Part shown: one piece after another, positions 1-9,990 of the stretch
Layout of the letters: each line of letters opens with the position of its first letter
How positions within the stretch are numbered: the first letter of the stretch is position 1
Origin: Enterocloster asparagiformis
GTDB lineage: Bacteria; Bacillota; Clostridia; Lachnospirales; Lachnospiraceae
NCBI GenBank assembly: GCA_018380885.1
Contig: JAGZSY010000020.1
Span: 58,802-122,801, forward strand
Length of the DNA: 64,000 nucleotides
Direction of reading: 5' to 3'
Translations under genes and position numbers: made by a program
Notes under the pieces: generated by a model
The model's database searches: none
What the model saw: the letters and a program-made list of their open reading frames with translations, nothing else
Told to the model about the DNA's origin: nothing

Positions 1-181
1 CTTTCTTTTCGTATTCCTTATGTGTAGCGATCCACTCGTCGATGATCACGTCCTTCACAGCGTAGGCCACGGCCTGGAACACCTGCTGCGGGGTCGCCTC
101 ATCGATGGTTCTGCGGAACATGTTCTTCACATTGTCAACCACACTGTGTTTAAATGTCTCTTTATCGAAACCTTTGTTCAT
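1..181 (-). CDS. glgP: Glycogen/alpha-glucan phosphorylase, N-terminal part (runs off the window)
   Basis: The first 60 codons of a gene that continues beyond the left edge. The start ATG at 181 has an AGGAGG eight bases upstream. The residues include FRRTIDEATPQQVFQAVAYAVKD and DEWIATHKEYEKK (read in two pieces), which I recognise as the conserved start of clostridial glycogen/starch phosphorylases, PLP enzymes that release glucose-1-phosphate from glycogen. The catalytic and PLP-binding regions are not in the window, so activity cannot be judged. It lies downstream of ileS on the same strand but is separated by a terminator, so it is probably transcribed on its own. Recognition rests on a short N-terminus. 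Confidence 0.75.
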   Translation of the reverse strand, partial: MNKGFDKETFKHSVVDNVKNMFRRTIDEATPQQVFQAVAYAVKDVIIDEWIATHKEYEKK

Positions 182-256
182 GTTCGAACCTCCTGATTCC
201 CCATCCGCCTATTGCGGACATTTTTATGGTACTGTCTTTCCAGATAATACCAATAC

Positions 257-290
257 AAAAGCGGGGTGACGCCATTCATGTTCACCCCGC
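257..290 (-). terminator. Intrinsic terminator of ileS
   Basis: Nine-base inverted repeat gcggggtga/tcaccccgc (261-269 and 282-290) with a 12-base loop, followed on the minus strand by TTTTG. It starts 17 bases past the ileS stop codon. Confidence 0.8.
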
Positions 291-307
291 CTCAAATCAT
301 TTTACCA

Positions 308-3300
308 TTATTTCACGGTCTTTTCAACACCAAGCATGACATTTTCCCCGTTAATGTTCCATTCCTTGGCGTATCCGCCGGTCTGGCCCAGGAAAATATC
401 GGTGGCCATCACCTCACGCTTGATCTGGTCCGCGTGGGCCTTGAAGATCTCCGCGATGCGGTCATTTTCGTCCTGGAAAATATTGATGCGGTCCATTACC
501 TCGAAGCCGGCCTCCTTGCGCATGGTCTGGATTTTGCTGATGAGCTCGCGCACAAAGCCCTCTTCGATCAGCTCCGGAGTCAGGTTGGTGTCCAGCACCA
601 CGGTCACGTAGTTGTCCTCCTCCGTCACGTAGCCGTCCTTCTGGGCCACGTCGATCAGCAGGTCGTCCTTGGTCAGGGCAACCTCCTGGCCGTCGAAGTC
701 AAAGGTCAGCTGTCCCTTCTCGTTCAGCTCGTCCATGGCCGCGCTGCCGTCGATCTGCGCCAGCGCCTGGCGGATGCGGTTCAGCAGCTTGCCGTACTTG
801 GGTCCCACGGTCTTTAACTGGGGCTTGAAGGTGTAGGAGGTGAACGCCCGCACGTCGTCGGAGAAGGTCACCTGCTTGACATTCAGCTCGTCCTCGATGA
901 TCTCCACATAGAAGCGGGACAGCTCGTGGTCGGCCTTCACGTACATCTGCGCGATGGGCTGGCGGTTTTTGATGTTGGCGGTGTTTCTGGCGGCGCGGCC
1001 CATGACTACGGTCTTTAAGACCTCGTCCATGTCGGCCTCCAGCTTGCTGTCGATCCAGCTCTCGTTGACCTCCGGGAAATCGCACAGGTGCACGCTCTCC
1101 GGGGCGCTGGTGTCGATCTTTCTAACCAGATTCTGGTAAATCTGCTCGGTCATGAAGGGGATCATGGGAGCGGCGGCCTTGGCCACGGTCACCAGGGCGG
1201 TGTACAGCGTCATGTAGGCGTTGATCTTGTCCTGCTCCATGCCCTTGGCCCAGAAGCGGTCGCGGCTTCTGCGCACGTACCAATTGCTCATGTCGTCCAC
1301 GAACTCCTGCAGGGATCTGGCGGCCTCGGGGATCATGTACTTGTCCAGGCTGGTGTCCACGGTTTTCACCATGGAGTTCATCTTGGACAGCAGCCATTTG
1401 TCCATAACCGGCAGCTTGTCGTATTCCAGCGTGTGCTCCGTGGCGTTGAAGCGGTCGATATTGGCGTACAGCACCCAGAAGGCGTAGGTGTTCCACAGGG
1501 TGCCCATGAACTTGCGCTGTCCCTCGGTCACGGCCTTGTCCTGGTAGCGCTTGGGCAGCCACGGCGCGCTGCAGGTGTAGAAGAACCAGCGGATGGCGTC
1601 GGCCCCGTGGGCCTTTAAGGTGTCGAAGGGATCCACGGCGTTGCCCTTGGACTTGCTCATCTTCTGCCCGTTCTCATCCAGCACCAGGCCCATGACCACC
1701 ACGTTCTCGTAGGGGGCCTTGTTGAACAGCAGGGTGGACTCGGCCAGCAGGGAGTAGAACCAGCCGCGGGTCTGGTCCACGGCCTCGGAGATGAACTGGG
1801 CCGGGAACTGGGACTCGAACAGCTCCTTGTTCTCAAAGGGATAATGGTGCTGGGCGAAGGGCATTGCGCCGGAGTCGAACCAGCAGTCGATCACCTCGGG
1901 CACCCGCTTCATCTGCTTGCCGCAGCAGGGACAGGTGATGGTCACGGCGTCGATGTAGGGGCGGTGCAGCTCGATCTCGTCGGGGCAGTTGTCCGACATG
2001 CTCTTTAACTCCTCGATGCCGCCGATGGCGTGCTGATGCCCGCACTCGCACTCCCAGATATTCAAGGGCGTACCCCAGTAACGGTTTCTGGACAAGCCCC
2101 AATCCTGGATATTCTCCAGCCAGTCGCCGAAGCGGCCCTTGCCGATGGAGTCCGGAACCCAGTTGATGGTGTTGTTGTTGCGGATCAGGTCGTCCTTCAC
2201 CGCGGTCATCTTGATGAACCAGGACTCGCGGGCATAGTAGATTAAAGGAGTTCCGCAGCGCCAGCAGTGGGGATAGCTGTGCTCGAACGCGGGGGCGGAA
2301 AACAGCAGGCCGCGCTCTTTTAAGTCCTTTAATACCAGCGGGTCGGCGTCCTTCACGAACTTGCCGGCAAAGGGGGTCTCCGGGGCCATATCGCCCTTGG
2401 CGTCCACCAGCTGCACGAAGGGCAGGTTGTACCTGCGGCCCACGTTGGCGTCGTCCTCACCGAAGGCGGGAGCGATGTGAACGATTCCGGTACCGTCGGT
2501 CAAGGTCACGTAGGTGTCGCACACCACGTAGTAGGCCTTCTTGTGCTGCTTCTCGCAGAAGGGCACGGAGCACTCGTAGAGCGGCTCGTACTCCTTGAAC
2601 TCCAAATCCTTGCCCTTGTAGGTCTCCAGAACCTCAAAGTCCTCGCCCAGCACGGCGTTTGACAGGGCCTGGGCGATATAGTAGGTGTAGCCGTCCCCGG
2701 TTTTCACCTTCACATAGTCCTCCTTGGGGTTCACGCACAGCGCCAGGTTGCTGGGCAGCGTCCAGGGCGTGGTGGTCCAGGCCAGGATGTAGGCTTCCTC
2801 GTCCTTCACCTTAAACCTGGCGATGGCGGAGCGCTCCTTCACGTCCTTGTAGCCCTGGGCCACCTCGTGGGAGGACAGGGGGGTGCCGCAGCGCGGGCAG
2901 TAGGGCACGACCTTAAAGCCCTTGTACAGAAGGCCCTTGTCCCAAATCTGCTTTAACGCCCACCACTCGGACTCGATAAAGTTGTTGTCATAGGTCACGT
3001 AGGGGTTGTCCATGTCCGCCCAGAAGCCCACGGTGTTGGAGAAATCCTCCCACATGCCCTTGTACTTCCAGACGCTCTCCTTGCACTCCTTGATGAAGGG
3101 CTCCAGGCCGTACTGCTCGATCTGGTCCTTGCCGTCAAGGCCCAGCTTCTTCTCCACCTCCAGCTCCACGGGAAGTCCGTGGGTATCCCATCCGGCCTTG
3201 CGGGGAACCATATAGCCCTTCATGGCCCGGTAACGCGGAATCATATCCTTGATCACGCGGGTTTCCACATGGCCGATGTGGGGCTTGCCGTTGGCGGTGG

Positions 3301-3442
3301 GCGGTCCGTCGTAGAATACATAGGGCTTGCAGCCCTCTCTCATTTTGATGCTCTTCTCGAAGATGTGTTCCGCTTCCCAGAACTTTTCCACTTCTTTTTC
3401 CCGTTCCACAAACTTTAAGTCTGTGGGGACTTTGTCATACAT
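308..3442 (-). CDS. ileS: Isoleucyl-tRNA synthetase, long type-2 form
   Basis: Charges tRNA-Ile in the cytoplasm. The 1044-residue protein has the class I signature HIGH at residues 55-58 (PHIGH) and KMSKS at 594-598, with the editing insertion between them and an anticodon-binding C-terminal part. Length and the opening (MYDKVPTDLKFVEREKEVEKF, split here as a landmark) match the larger, eukaryote-like IleRS group rather than the roughly 930-residue type 1 enzyme. Known members of that larger group are often insensitive to mupirocin; whether this one is cannot be read from sequence alone. The start has GGAGGA ten bases upstream. It is preceded by a T-box leader with an Ile specifier and followed by its own terminator, so it is a single-gene unit. 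Confidence 0.96.
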   Translation of the reverse strand: MYDKVPTDLKFVEREKEVEKFWEAEHIFEKSIKMREGCKPYVFYDGPPTANGKPHIGHVETRVIKDMIPRYRAMKGYMVPRKAGWDTHGLPVELEVEKKLGLDGKDQIEQYGLEPFIKECKESVWKYKGMWEDFSNTVGFWADMDNPYVTYDNNFIESEWWALKQIWDKGLLYKGFKVVPYCPRCGTPLSSHEVAQGYKDVKERSAIARFKVKDEEAYILAWTTTPWTLPSNLALCVNPKEDYVKVKTGDGYTYYIAQALSNAVLGEDFEVLETYKGKDLEFKEYEPLYECSVPFCEKQHKKAYYVVCDTYVTLTDGTGIVHIAPAFGEDDANVGRRYNLPFVQLVDAKGDMAPETPFAGKFVKDADPLVLKDLKERGLLFSAPAFEHSYPHCWRCGTPLIYYARESWFIKMTAVKDDLIRNNNTINWVPDSIGKGRFGDWLENIQDWGLSRNRYWGTPLNIWECECGHQHAIGGIEELKSMSDNCPDEIELHRPYIDAVTITCPCCGKQMKRVPEVIDCWFDSGAMPFAQHHYPFENKELFESQFPAQFISEAVDQTRGWFYSLLAESTLLFNKAPYENVVVMGLVLDENGQKMSKSKGNAVDPFDTLKAHGADAIRWFFYTCSAPWLPKRYQDKAVTEGQRKFMGTLWNTYAFWVLYANIDRFNATEHTLEYDKLPVMDKWLLSKMNSMVKTVDTSLDKYMIPEAARSLQEFVDDMSNWYVRRSRDRFWAKGMEQDKINAYMTLYTALVTVAKAAAPMIPFMTEQIYQNLVRKIDTSAPESVHLCDFPEVNESWIDSKLEADMDEVLKTVVMGRAARNTANIKNRQPIAQMYVKADHELSRFYVEIIEDELNVKQVTFSDDVRAFTSYTFKPQLKTVGPKYGKLLNRIRQALAQIDGSAAMDELNEKGQLTFDFDGQEVALTKDDLLIDVAQKDGYVTEEDNYVTVVLDTNLTPELIEEGFVRELISKIQTMRKEAGFEVMDRINIFQDENDRIAEIFKAHADQIKREVMATDIFLGQTGGYAKEWNINGENVMLGVEKTVK

Positions 3443-3550
3443 TGCCTCTTCCTCCGTTCTTAGATTGAAATAGCTGAGCGTTCTGCTATGATGGATGATG
3501 TTTTAAGGAGCAATCGCCCGCAGGCTGCGCCAGCGGCCCATTGCATTCAA

Positions 3551-3585
3551 CAAAAAAGCTTCCGTCCCGAACAGGACGAAAGCTT
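3551..3585 (-). terminator. T-box conditional terminator
   Basis: Stem agctttcgtcc/ggacggaagct with a short loop, followed by TTTTTTG on the minus strand. It sits directly after the T-box sequence and about 110 bases before the ileS start, as expected for the regulated terminator. Confidence 0.88.
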
Positions 3586-3856
3586 AAAAGCGCTTCGTTA
3601 TACCACCTATTACTGCATACCATCATATGAGTTCCTTTAACGCAGGAATTGCGTTCCGGCTTACTGCGCGGCAAAACCGCGGCCCTTGGGCCGGACAGCT
3701 CCGGAGTGATCTTCAGTTCTGTGATACTTGCGCCGGTTTTCCACCATCCCCGGCTCTCTGCCGCGTTCCCACAGGCCTACTGTCTCCATCAAAGCTTTTC
3801 CCTATACGTTTCAAGGCAGCGGCCCATAGCTCCTGCAGGCCTGCCTTAACTTCTAT
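3557..3856 (-). promoter_or_regulatory. T-box leader (tRNA-Ile sensing) of ileS
   Basis: The untranslated leader contains the usual T-box parts in order on the minus strand: a stem I region with a GATGG-type loop, a specifier region with AGATCA, the T-box sequence GGTGGTATAACG at about 3595-3607, and then a terminator hairpin. The specifier codon is read as ATC (3708-3710), coding for isoleucine, in agreement with the downstream ileS. Uncharged tRNA-Ile should stabilise the antiterminator and permit ileS transcription. Confidence 0.88.
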
Positions 3857-3885
3857 ATTATAATAATACTGCGGGGAAATGTCAA
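3857..3885 (-). promoter_or_regulatory. Promoter of ileS
   Basis: Perfect -35 TTGACA (3880-3885), 17-base spacer, perfect -10 TATAAT (3857-3862), immediately upstream of the T-box leader. Confidence 0.85.
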
Positions 3886-4189
3886 CCGGGTACGCACCAG
3901 AAAGTGCTTTTTAATCCGCGCCCGGCGCACATTCCGCCCTGTTTTTCACAGATAACAGCTCCGAAGCAGGCGGATCATCTGCTACTGCGCGCCCGAAAGC
4001 ACCGCCTCCTGCCGCCAAACGGCCCCGATATTCCAGTGGAAACCGGCTTTGCAGGTGGAATAAATTCCGGAGATTCTCACGGGGTTCATCAACCGCACCG
4101 TTTTCACACAGTGCACCTCGGCCCGGATCAGGTCTGGAGTGTTGCGGTTAAAGCTCTAGGGACGCGCATAAGGCTCCGGGGCCCCTGCG
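3886..4189. other. Intergenic stretch without a recognised gene
   Basis: About 300 bases between the ileS promoter and the 3' end of the phosphohexomutase gene. The open frames here have no ribosome binding site and no recognisable product. I see no convincing terminator for the gene ending at 4190. Confidence 0.5.
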
Positions 4190-5605
4190 CTACAGCCCCA
4201 GGAAGGCCTTCCAGCGGTTGCAGATGCCCACGGCCTCCTCCTGGGTTTTCATCTCACAGAAAATCCGCAGAAGCGGCTCCGTGCCGGAGAATCTGGCGCT
4301 GACCCAGCCGCCGTCCGCAAAGTACACCTTGCAGCCGTCCAGGTAGGACACCCGCTCCACCTGGTAGCCGGACAGGTCCGGGAGGCCCTTCTCCTCGAAC
4401 AGAAGGCGCATCATGGGCTCTCTGTCCTCCCTGGCGAACCGGTAGGAGCGCTCCTCCATGTACCGCTCGCCGCAAAGCTCGTTAACAATCCGCATCAGCT
4501 CCGACAATTTTTTCCCTGTGACCGCCACCATCTCAACGAGCAGCGAAGCCGCGTATACGCCGTCCTTGCCGTTGATGTGGTTGGCAACCGTCAGGCCGCC
4601 GGAGGATTCCCCGCCCAGGATGGCCCCGGTCTCGGTCATTTTCGCGGAAATGAATTTAAAACCCACCGGAACCTCGTAGCAGGTTTCACCGTACAGCGCG
4701 GCGATGGCGTCCAGCCGGTGGGTGGTGGACAGATTGCGGACCACCGGGCCGTTCCACTTCTTGTACTCCTTCAGATAGTAGTAGAGCAGCACCAGGATGT
4801 CGTTGGGGTGCAGGTACACCCCCTTGTCGTCGATGACGCCCAGCCGGTCCGCATCGCCGTCCGTGGCGATTCCCAGGTCGCAGTGCTTATCCACCACAAA
4901 ATTTTGCAGAAGGCCCAGGGTCTCCCGCGCCGGAGCCGGCATCTTGCCGCCGAACAGCGTGTCGTGCTCCTGGTGGATCACGCTCAAGTCGCTGCGGCCG
5001 GAAATCAGGATTGTGCTGAGGGCCGCCTCGCTGACGCCGTACATGGGGTCCAGGGCGATCCGCAGATGGGCCCCCTTGATGGCCTCCATGTCGATCTTGG
5101 CCATAATGTCGTCCAGGTACTCATTCATGGGATAAAACTCATGCACCAGCCCCTGCCGCACCGCCTCCTCGTAGTCGATTTTTTTGATCTCCTCCGGTTT
5201 TACCTGCCGGATATAGCGCTCAATGTCCGCAGTCTGCTCCTCGTCCGCATCCCGTCCCCCGGCGGTAAACACCTTGATTCCGTTATACAATGCCGGATTG
5301 TGGCTGGCCGTCACCATCATGCCGTAGGGGTATCCGTGCTTCATCACATAGTACATGATTAACGGGGTGGGCACGGAGCGGTTGACGAAGTGGCAGACAA
5401 TTCCTTCCGCAGCCAACACCTCACAGCTCCACATGACCGTCTCCTTGGACAGGAAACGGCGGTCGTAGCCGATTACCATGCCCTGATCCGCAACCTGTTC
5501 CGCTTTCATTTTATCCGCCATGGCTTTCGCCAACAGGCAGATGTTTTCTCTGGTGAAATCATCACCGATGATGGCTCTCCAGCCACCAGTCCCAAATTTT
5601 ATCAT
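4190..5605 (-). CDS. Phosphohexomutase (phosphoglucomutase/phosphomannomutase family)
   Basis: Interconverts hexose-1- and hexose-6-phosphates (glucose or mannose; specificity not decidable here). The 471-residue protein has all four family landmarks in order: catalytic phosphoserine in TASHNP (Ser101), metal-binding DGDADR (249-254), sugar-binding GGESSGG and the C-terminal phosphate-binding RFSGTEP. It opens with KFGTGGWR, the usual N-terminal substrate loop. The start has GGAGGG upstream. It lies only 36 bases downstream of the ABC permease gene on the same strand, so it is probably co-transcribed with the transporter. That placement suggests the transporter brings in a sugar phosphate, which is inference. 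Confidence 0.9.
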   Translation of the reverse strand: MIKFGTGGWRAIIGDDFTRENICLLAKAMADKMKAEQVADQGMVIGYDRRFLSKETVMWSCEVLAAEGIVCHFVNRSVPTPLIMYYVMKHGYPYGMMVTASHNPALYNGIKVFTAGGRDADEEQTADIERYIRQVKPEEIKKIDYEEAVRQGLVHEFYPMNEYLDDIMAKIDMEAIKGAHLRIALDPMYGVSEAALSTILISGRSDLSVIHQEHDTLFGGKMPAPARETLGLLQNFVVDKHCDLGIATDGDADRLGVIDDKGVYLHPNDILVLLYYYLKEYKKWNGPVVRNLSTTHRLDAIAALYGETCYEVPVGFKFISAKMTETGAILGGESSGGLTVANHINGKDGVYAASLLVEMVAVTGKKLSELMRIVNELCGERYMEERSYRFAREDREPMMRLLFEEKGLPDLSGYQVERVSYLDGCKVYFADGGWVSARFSGTEPLLRIFCEMKTQEEAVGICNRWKAFLGL

Positions 5606-5641
5606 AAGGTTTCTTTCCCTCCAGATTTGCTTCTCTTACCG

Positions 5642-7555
5642 TCACTCCGCCGCCGTCTTGGCGCCGGCGCCCTTGTGGAGATAGCCCAGGAATTTATCCC
5701 GCCTCTTTCTCCGTTTCTCCTTGAGCTCCAGGCGCTCGCCCAAGTCGCGTCCGCCGACGCCGTAGACCAGGTACAGAATCAGGCCGGACACCAGCATGAT
5801 GAACACCGTGGAAGCGCAGCGGCGGCCCGAGGCGTTGACATTGTAGCCGTAGAGCCCCTCCTCCTCGCACATGCTCTGGATAATCATGGCGTAGGTGGTG
5901 CCGTGGGAGCTGGCAAAGGTGGCGGACATGTCGTACTCAGTGAACAGGGCGTTAAAGTTCAGTGCAAATACCGCCAGGACGCTGGGCAGGATAATGGGCA
6001 GCTTCACCTTCAAAAACGTCCAGGCGCTGCGGGCCCCCAGGTTCCTGGCCGCGTCCTCCAGCTCCTCGTCGATGGCGTAAAAGGCAGCTTTGATCATGCG
6101 GATGGAAAACGGCAGCTTCACCACCGTGTAAGCCAGAATGATCAGAAGCCTGACCCTGTCCTCGTAGTACAGGTTCATATTGCCCACATACCAGACCGCG
6201 TCGCTGTTGAAGAACGTCCGGTAGGAATAGCAGATCAGGATCGTAGGCAGCAGCCACGGGAACAGCAGGCAGTACTCCACGATCATTCCCCTCTTTTTAT
6301 TCCGGTTTTTGAAAATGTAGTTGCAGGCCAAAACCACGATCAGGCAGGCCAGAAGGGCAGCCAGGGCAGACATAATGAAGCTGAGCTTGATTCCGCCCAA
6401 AGTCGCCTCGTTGGAGAAAAGGCCTGAGATGGACCCCTTCCTCACCTTGTAGGTGCCCCGGGAGGTGAGATACTCGTAGTCCTGGGTGCCGAAGAAGTTG
6501 ATCAGCGTCCAGTTGGACAGATCCAGCCGTTTCATCCTGATCGCCCCGTAGGTCTGGAACGCGAACACCACGATCATGACCACAGGCGTCATGTAGATGA
6601 TGAACAGCACATAGGCGTAGATGTGCGCAAGCACGTTGCCCATCGGGCTGGTGATCTTCTGCTTCTGCAGCTTGGCCTTGGTCTTGGACACGGACAGGTA
6701 ATGCCCCTTCCGCTCGTAGGCCGACAGGATGGTCAGCAGCACGATAGTGAACATGGCCAGAATGATGGAGAGCAGCGCCGCCCGGGCCTGGGGAAACGCC
6801 TCGTCGGCCACGGAGGAGCCGGCCAAACGGACGATCTCCGGGTTGATGGAGTCATAGCCCAAAAGGGTGGGCGCGGACATTGCGCACAGGCCCGTGATAA
6901 AGGTCATGACCGTCAGGGAGAACATGGTGGGGATCAGGGTGGGGAAAACCACCTTGCGCAGCACCACAAAGGGCTTGGCTCCCATATTTCTGGCCGCCTC
7001 CACCGTGTTGTAGTCGATGCCGCGGATGGCGTTTCTCAAAAACAGCACGTGGTTGCTGGTACAGGCAAAGGTCATAGTGAACAACACCGCGTTGAACCCG
7101 GAAAACCAGTTGGGGTTGATGCCCGGAAACGCGTTGACCAGCATGGTGGTGATGATTCCGTTCCGGTCATACAGGAACAGGTAGCCGGTCACCAGCGCCA
7201 CGCCGCTGTAGATCAGGGTCGTCATGTAGCCGAGCCGCAGGATGCGGGCGCCCTTGATGTCGAAATACTCGGTCAAAAGCACGATGGAAACGCCCACCAC
7301 GTTGACCGTGATCACCAGCAGCACGGCCAGCTTCAGCGAATTCCACACATATTTGCTCATGTTCCCGGCAAAGAAAAACCGGACCACAGCCCAGGGGTCC
7401 ACCTCGCCGGCGGCGTTTTTGGTGGTAAAAATACTGGTCAGTGTATTCAAGCAGGGCAGCAGCATGAAGCCGAAGAACAGATAGGCGAAAAACGCGAAGC
7501 CCACCAGGCGGAAAATCGTCTCCGGCCCAAATCGTCTGGAACCTTTTTTCTTCAT
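5642..7555 (-). CDS. ABC transporter permease, fused two-half type (FbpB/AfuB-like)
   Basis: Inner-membrane channel of an importer. The 637-residue protein is a tandem fusion of two permease halves, each with about six membrane segments. Both halves carry the cytoplasmic EAA-type loop that contacts the ATPase (EAARNMGAKPF near residue 195 and DAARNLGARSA near 510). This architecture is typical of the family annotated as ferric-iron permeases, which also includes AfuB of hexose-phosphate importers. A charged Lys/Arg-rich C-terminus follows the last helix. The gene lies 11 bases after the ATPase gene and 36 bases before the phosphohexomutase gene. The substrate cannot be read from the permease itself. 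Confidence 0.88.
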   Translation of the reverse strand: MKKKGSRRFGPETIFRLVGFAFFAYLFFGFMLLPCLNTLTSIFTTKNAAGEVDPWAVVRFFFAGNMSKYVWNSLKLAVLLVITVNVVGVSIVLLTEYFDIKGARILRLGYMTTLIYSGVALVTGYLFLYDRNGIITTMLVNAFPGINPNWFSGFNAVLFTMTFACTSNHVLFLRNAIRGIDYNTVEAARNMGAKPFVVLRKVVFPTLIPTMFSLTVMTFITGLCAMSAPTLLGYDSINPEIVRLAGSSVADEAFPQARAALLSIILAMFTIVLLTILSAYERKGHYLSVSKTKAKLQKQKITSPMGNVLAHIYAYVLFIIYMTPVVMIVVFAFQTYGAIRMKRLDLSNWTLINFFGTQDYEYLTSRGTYKVRKGSISGLFSNEATLGGIKLSFIMSALAALLACLIVVLACNYIFKNRNKKRGMIVEYCLLFPWLLPTILICYSYRTFFNSDAVWYVGNMNLYYEDRVRLLIILAYTVVKLPFSIRMIKAAFYAIDEELEDAARNLGARSAWTFLKVKLPIILPSVLAVFALNFNALFTEYDMSATFASSHGTTYAMIIQSMCEEEGLYGYNVNASGRRCASTVFIMLVSGLILYLVYGVGGRDLGERLELKEKRRKRRDKFLGYLHKGAGAKTAAE

Positions 7556-7566
7556 GGCTGCACCCC

Positions 7567-8592
7567 CTATTCCTTCTCATCCGCGGGATATGCCATGACA
7601 TCCCTGGGATTCATGACCGCGGTCACGGTCTCCCCCGCCTCGTAAATATTCACTCCGTCGTTTTTCTCAATCACCTTGATCACCTCGGAGCCAAGATTGA
7701 TGTAATATTTGATGTACAGACCGTAGTATTCCATCTGCTCCACCACTCCCTCGAAGGTCATGTCGCCTTCCTTGGGAGGCACGTTCACGTGAATCCGCTC
7801 CAGCCGTATGTAGTTGTGGTCCTTGCGGCTGATCGCGGCCCCGCGGGCAATCATCTCGTCCACCACCTCGTCGGACAGGCGGTTGATGTCCCCGATAAAG
7901 TTGCAGACAAATTCCGTGGCCGAGTGGTTATAAATCTCGTTGGGCGTGCCCGTCTGCTCGATACAGCCCTTGTTGAACACGGCGATCCGGTCGGAAAGGG
8001 TCAGCGCCTCCTCCTGGTCGTGGGTCACATAAATAGTGGTGATTCCGAATTCCTTCTGCATCTTCTTCAGCTCGTTGCGCAGCTGGACTCTCAGCTTGGC
8101 ATCCAGGTTGCTGAGGGGCTCATCCATGCAGATGATGGCCGGGTCCGTGACCAAAGCTCTGGCGATGGCCACCCGCTGCTGCTGGCCGCCGGAGAGCTGG
8201 GAGACGGCCTTCATCAGCTGCTCGTCGGACAGATCCACTTTTTTGGCAATATTCCTCACCTTCTTGTCGATCTCCGGCTTTTTCAGCTTTTTCACCTTCA
8301 GCCCAAAGGCGATATTGTCATACACGGTCATGGTGGGGAACAGGGCGTAGCTCTGGAACACAATGCCGATGTTGCGCTCCTCGATGGGCACATGGGTAAT
8401 GTCCTCGCCCTTGGCCAGCACGGTTCCCTGCACCGGCTCGATGAATCCGGTCAGAGTTCTCAGCGTCGTGGTCTTTCCGCAGCCGGAAGGCCCGAGGAAT
8501 GTGAAAAATTCCCCCTCTTTCACATGTACGTTAATATTGTGCAGGGCTGTGAAATCCCCAAACTTGACAACGATATCATTGAGCCTGATCAT
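7567..8592 (-). CDS. ABC transporter ATP-binding protein (FbpC/AfuC/PotA-like)
   Basis: Energises the importer encoded by its neighbours. Walker [13 protein letters not shown] signature LSGGQQQR, Walker [11 protein letters not shown] and the H-loop YVTHDQEEA are all present. The C-terminal third is a regulatory TOBE-type domain, as in PotA/FbpC-class ATPases. A longer frame to 8664 exists, but the ATG at 8592 has AAGGAG at proper distance and gives the usual family start ([12 protein letters not shown]), so I chose it; the protein is then 341 residues. It sits between the frameshifted binding-protein gene and the fused permease gene. Confidence 0.92.
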   Translation of the reverse strand: MIRLNDIVVKFGDFTALHNINVHVKEGEFFTFLGPSGCGKTTTLRTLTGFIEPVQGTVLAKGEDITHVPIEERNIGIVFQSYALFPTMTVYDNIAFGLKVKKLKKPEIDKKVRNIAKKVDLSDEQLMKAVSQLSGGQQQRVAIARALVTDPAIICMDEPLSNLDAKLRVQLRNELKKMQKEFGITTIYVTHDQEEALTLSDRIAVFNKGCIEQTGTPNEIYNHSATEFVCNFIGDINRLSDEVVDEMIARGAAISRKDHNYIRLERIHVNVPPKEGDMTFEGVVEQMEYYGLYIKYYINLGSEVIKVIEKNDGVNIYEAGETVTAVMNPRDVMAYPADEKE

Positions 8593-8684
8593 AAATGGCA
8601 ACTCCTTTTCACTTTTATAGAAGGATAGCGAACCGGAATCCCGGCTCGCCATCTCGTTCGTCATCTGGTAACGTTTTTCTGTAT

Positions 8685-9990
8685 TTAGCTCGCAGAAGCC
8701 TGAGCCAGGGTAGACCAGTCAAGGCTATCCCAGTTGGGTTCCGCCGCCGCTCCGCTGGGGTCTGACCAGTAGAAGCCCAGGTTTGTCATGATATTGGTCC
8801 ACTCGCCGGAGTGCTCTGCAACGTACTCGGCGTAGGTCATATCCGTTCCCTCTACCTTGGACAGCGCGAAGTTCTTCAGCGTGTAGATTTCCGGGATGCC
8901 GTCCGGGTACAGGATCGCTGCCGCGGACTGGTTGCAGGGATAAGAGTCAAACTCCTCGCCCCATGCGGCCTGAACGTCGGCTGAGCCGAACCACTCTGCG
9001 AACGCCTTGACAGCCTCGGTCTGCTCCTCGGTGCGGCCTGCTTTATCCAGAATACCAATGTACTCGGCGATGTAGTAGGTGCCGTCGTCAATGTCCACCA
9101 GCGCCCAGTTCTCCGGCTTCATGGTGCCCAGAAGCGGCTTGTCGGAGCTCTCCGCCGCGGCATCGATCTTGCCGTACAGGGAGGAGGAATAGAATGTGGA
9201 AACCTGAACCTCGCCCTTATTCAAAGGGGTCGAAGCCGTATTTGTAATCGTCGCCGCCGCTCTTGCCCTCTTCGCAGTATTTCCACAGCATCTTCCAGCC
9301 GTCGATGGAAACGCCGCCCGCCGGTGAGGACGGATCGATGTAGGAGTAAAGCAGCGCGGAGTTAATGTTGGCGTTTGTGGTTCCGCCGACCTTGTTCTGG
9401 CGGTACCAGGTATATCCGCAGTCAACCAGATCAGACCAGTGCGCGAAGTGAAGCTCCTTGCCGTTGGTTCCCAGCTCGTCGTTTCTGTAGAGCATCAGGA
9501 CGTTCTGGATGACCAGTCCGTAGGCCTTGCCCGGATACGCGTATTCGCCCACCTCACCGCACCAGGACGGCGTCCAGTCGATCACGGACAGGTTCTCGTA
9601 TTTGCCGTTTACCAGCTGGCTCCAGCGGGTCTCGTTAAGGCCGAACAGGATGTCGCCGTCCTTGTTCTCGTTGGCGGCCTGGATCGCGGCCGTATCGCCG
9701 GAAATTACGCTGTTGTCGTCGATGGAAATGGAAAAACCGGCATCCTTGGCCTCGTTGATCAGCCAGGTGGTGCGCTCGGTGGAGTTGGAGTTGGAATAGA
9801 TGCGGATCGTGTAATCGGAATAATCCTTATCTTCCGCCTCGGGCTCCTCTTTTGCCTCTCCCTGAGCGGCAGCCGACGTCTCGGTTTTCTGCGCCTCGGA
9901 CGCGGGGGGTGCCGCCTCTTCTTTCTTTCCGCAGCCGGCAACGGCAGCAACCATTGACAGGGAAAGCAGTACAGCTAATGTCTTTTTCAT
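8685..9990 (-). pseudogene. ABC transporter substrate-binding lipoprotein (FbpA/AfuA-like), frameshifted
   Basis: Two frames together make one binding protein of about 434 residues. The first (9990 down to 9217) has a lipoprotein signal peptide with lipobox VAGC (Cys20), a Glu/Ala-rich linker and the N-terminal lobe, ending abruptly at GFDPFE-stop. The second frame carries straight on with NKGEVQVSTFYSSSLYGK and a normal C-terminal lobe to 8685. The break is near 9218-9226, where one extra base (for example the G between TTT and AATAAG on the minus strand) would explain the shift; the total span is 435 codons plus one base. Either the gene is inactivated or this is a sequence error. It heads the transporter operon (AGGAGAGG before ATG 9990). 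Confidence 0.85.

Noticed and set aside
3486..3863. Short frames upstream of ileS on both strands
   Set aside because: They fall inside the T-box leader, which explains the sequence.
5642..7555. Fused permease as a chimera of two genes joined by assembly error
   Set aside because: Tandem-duplicated permeases of this length are normal for the FbpB/AfuB family.
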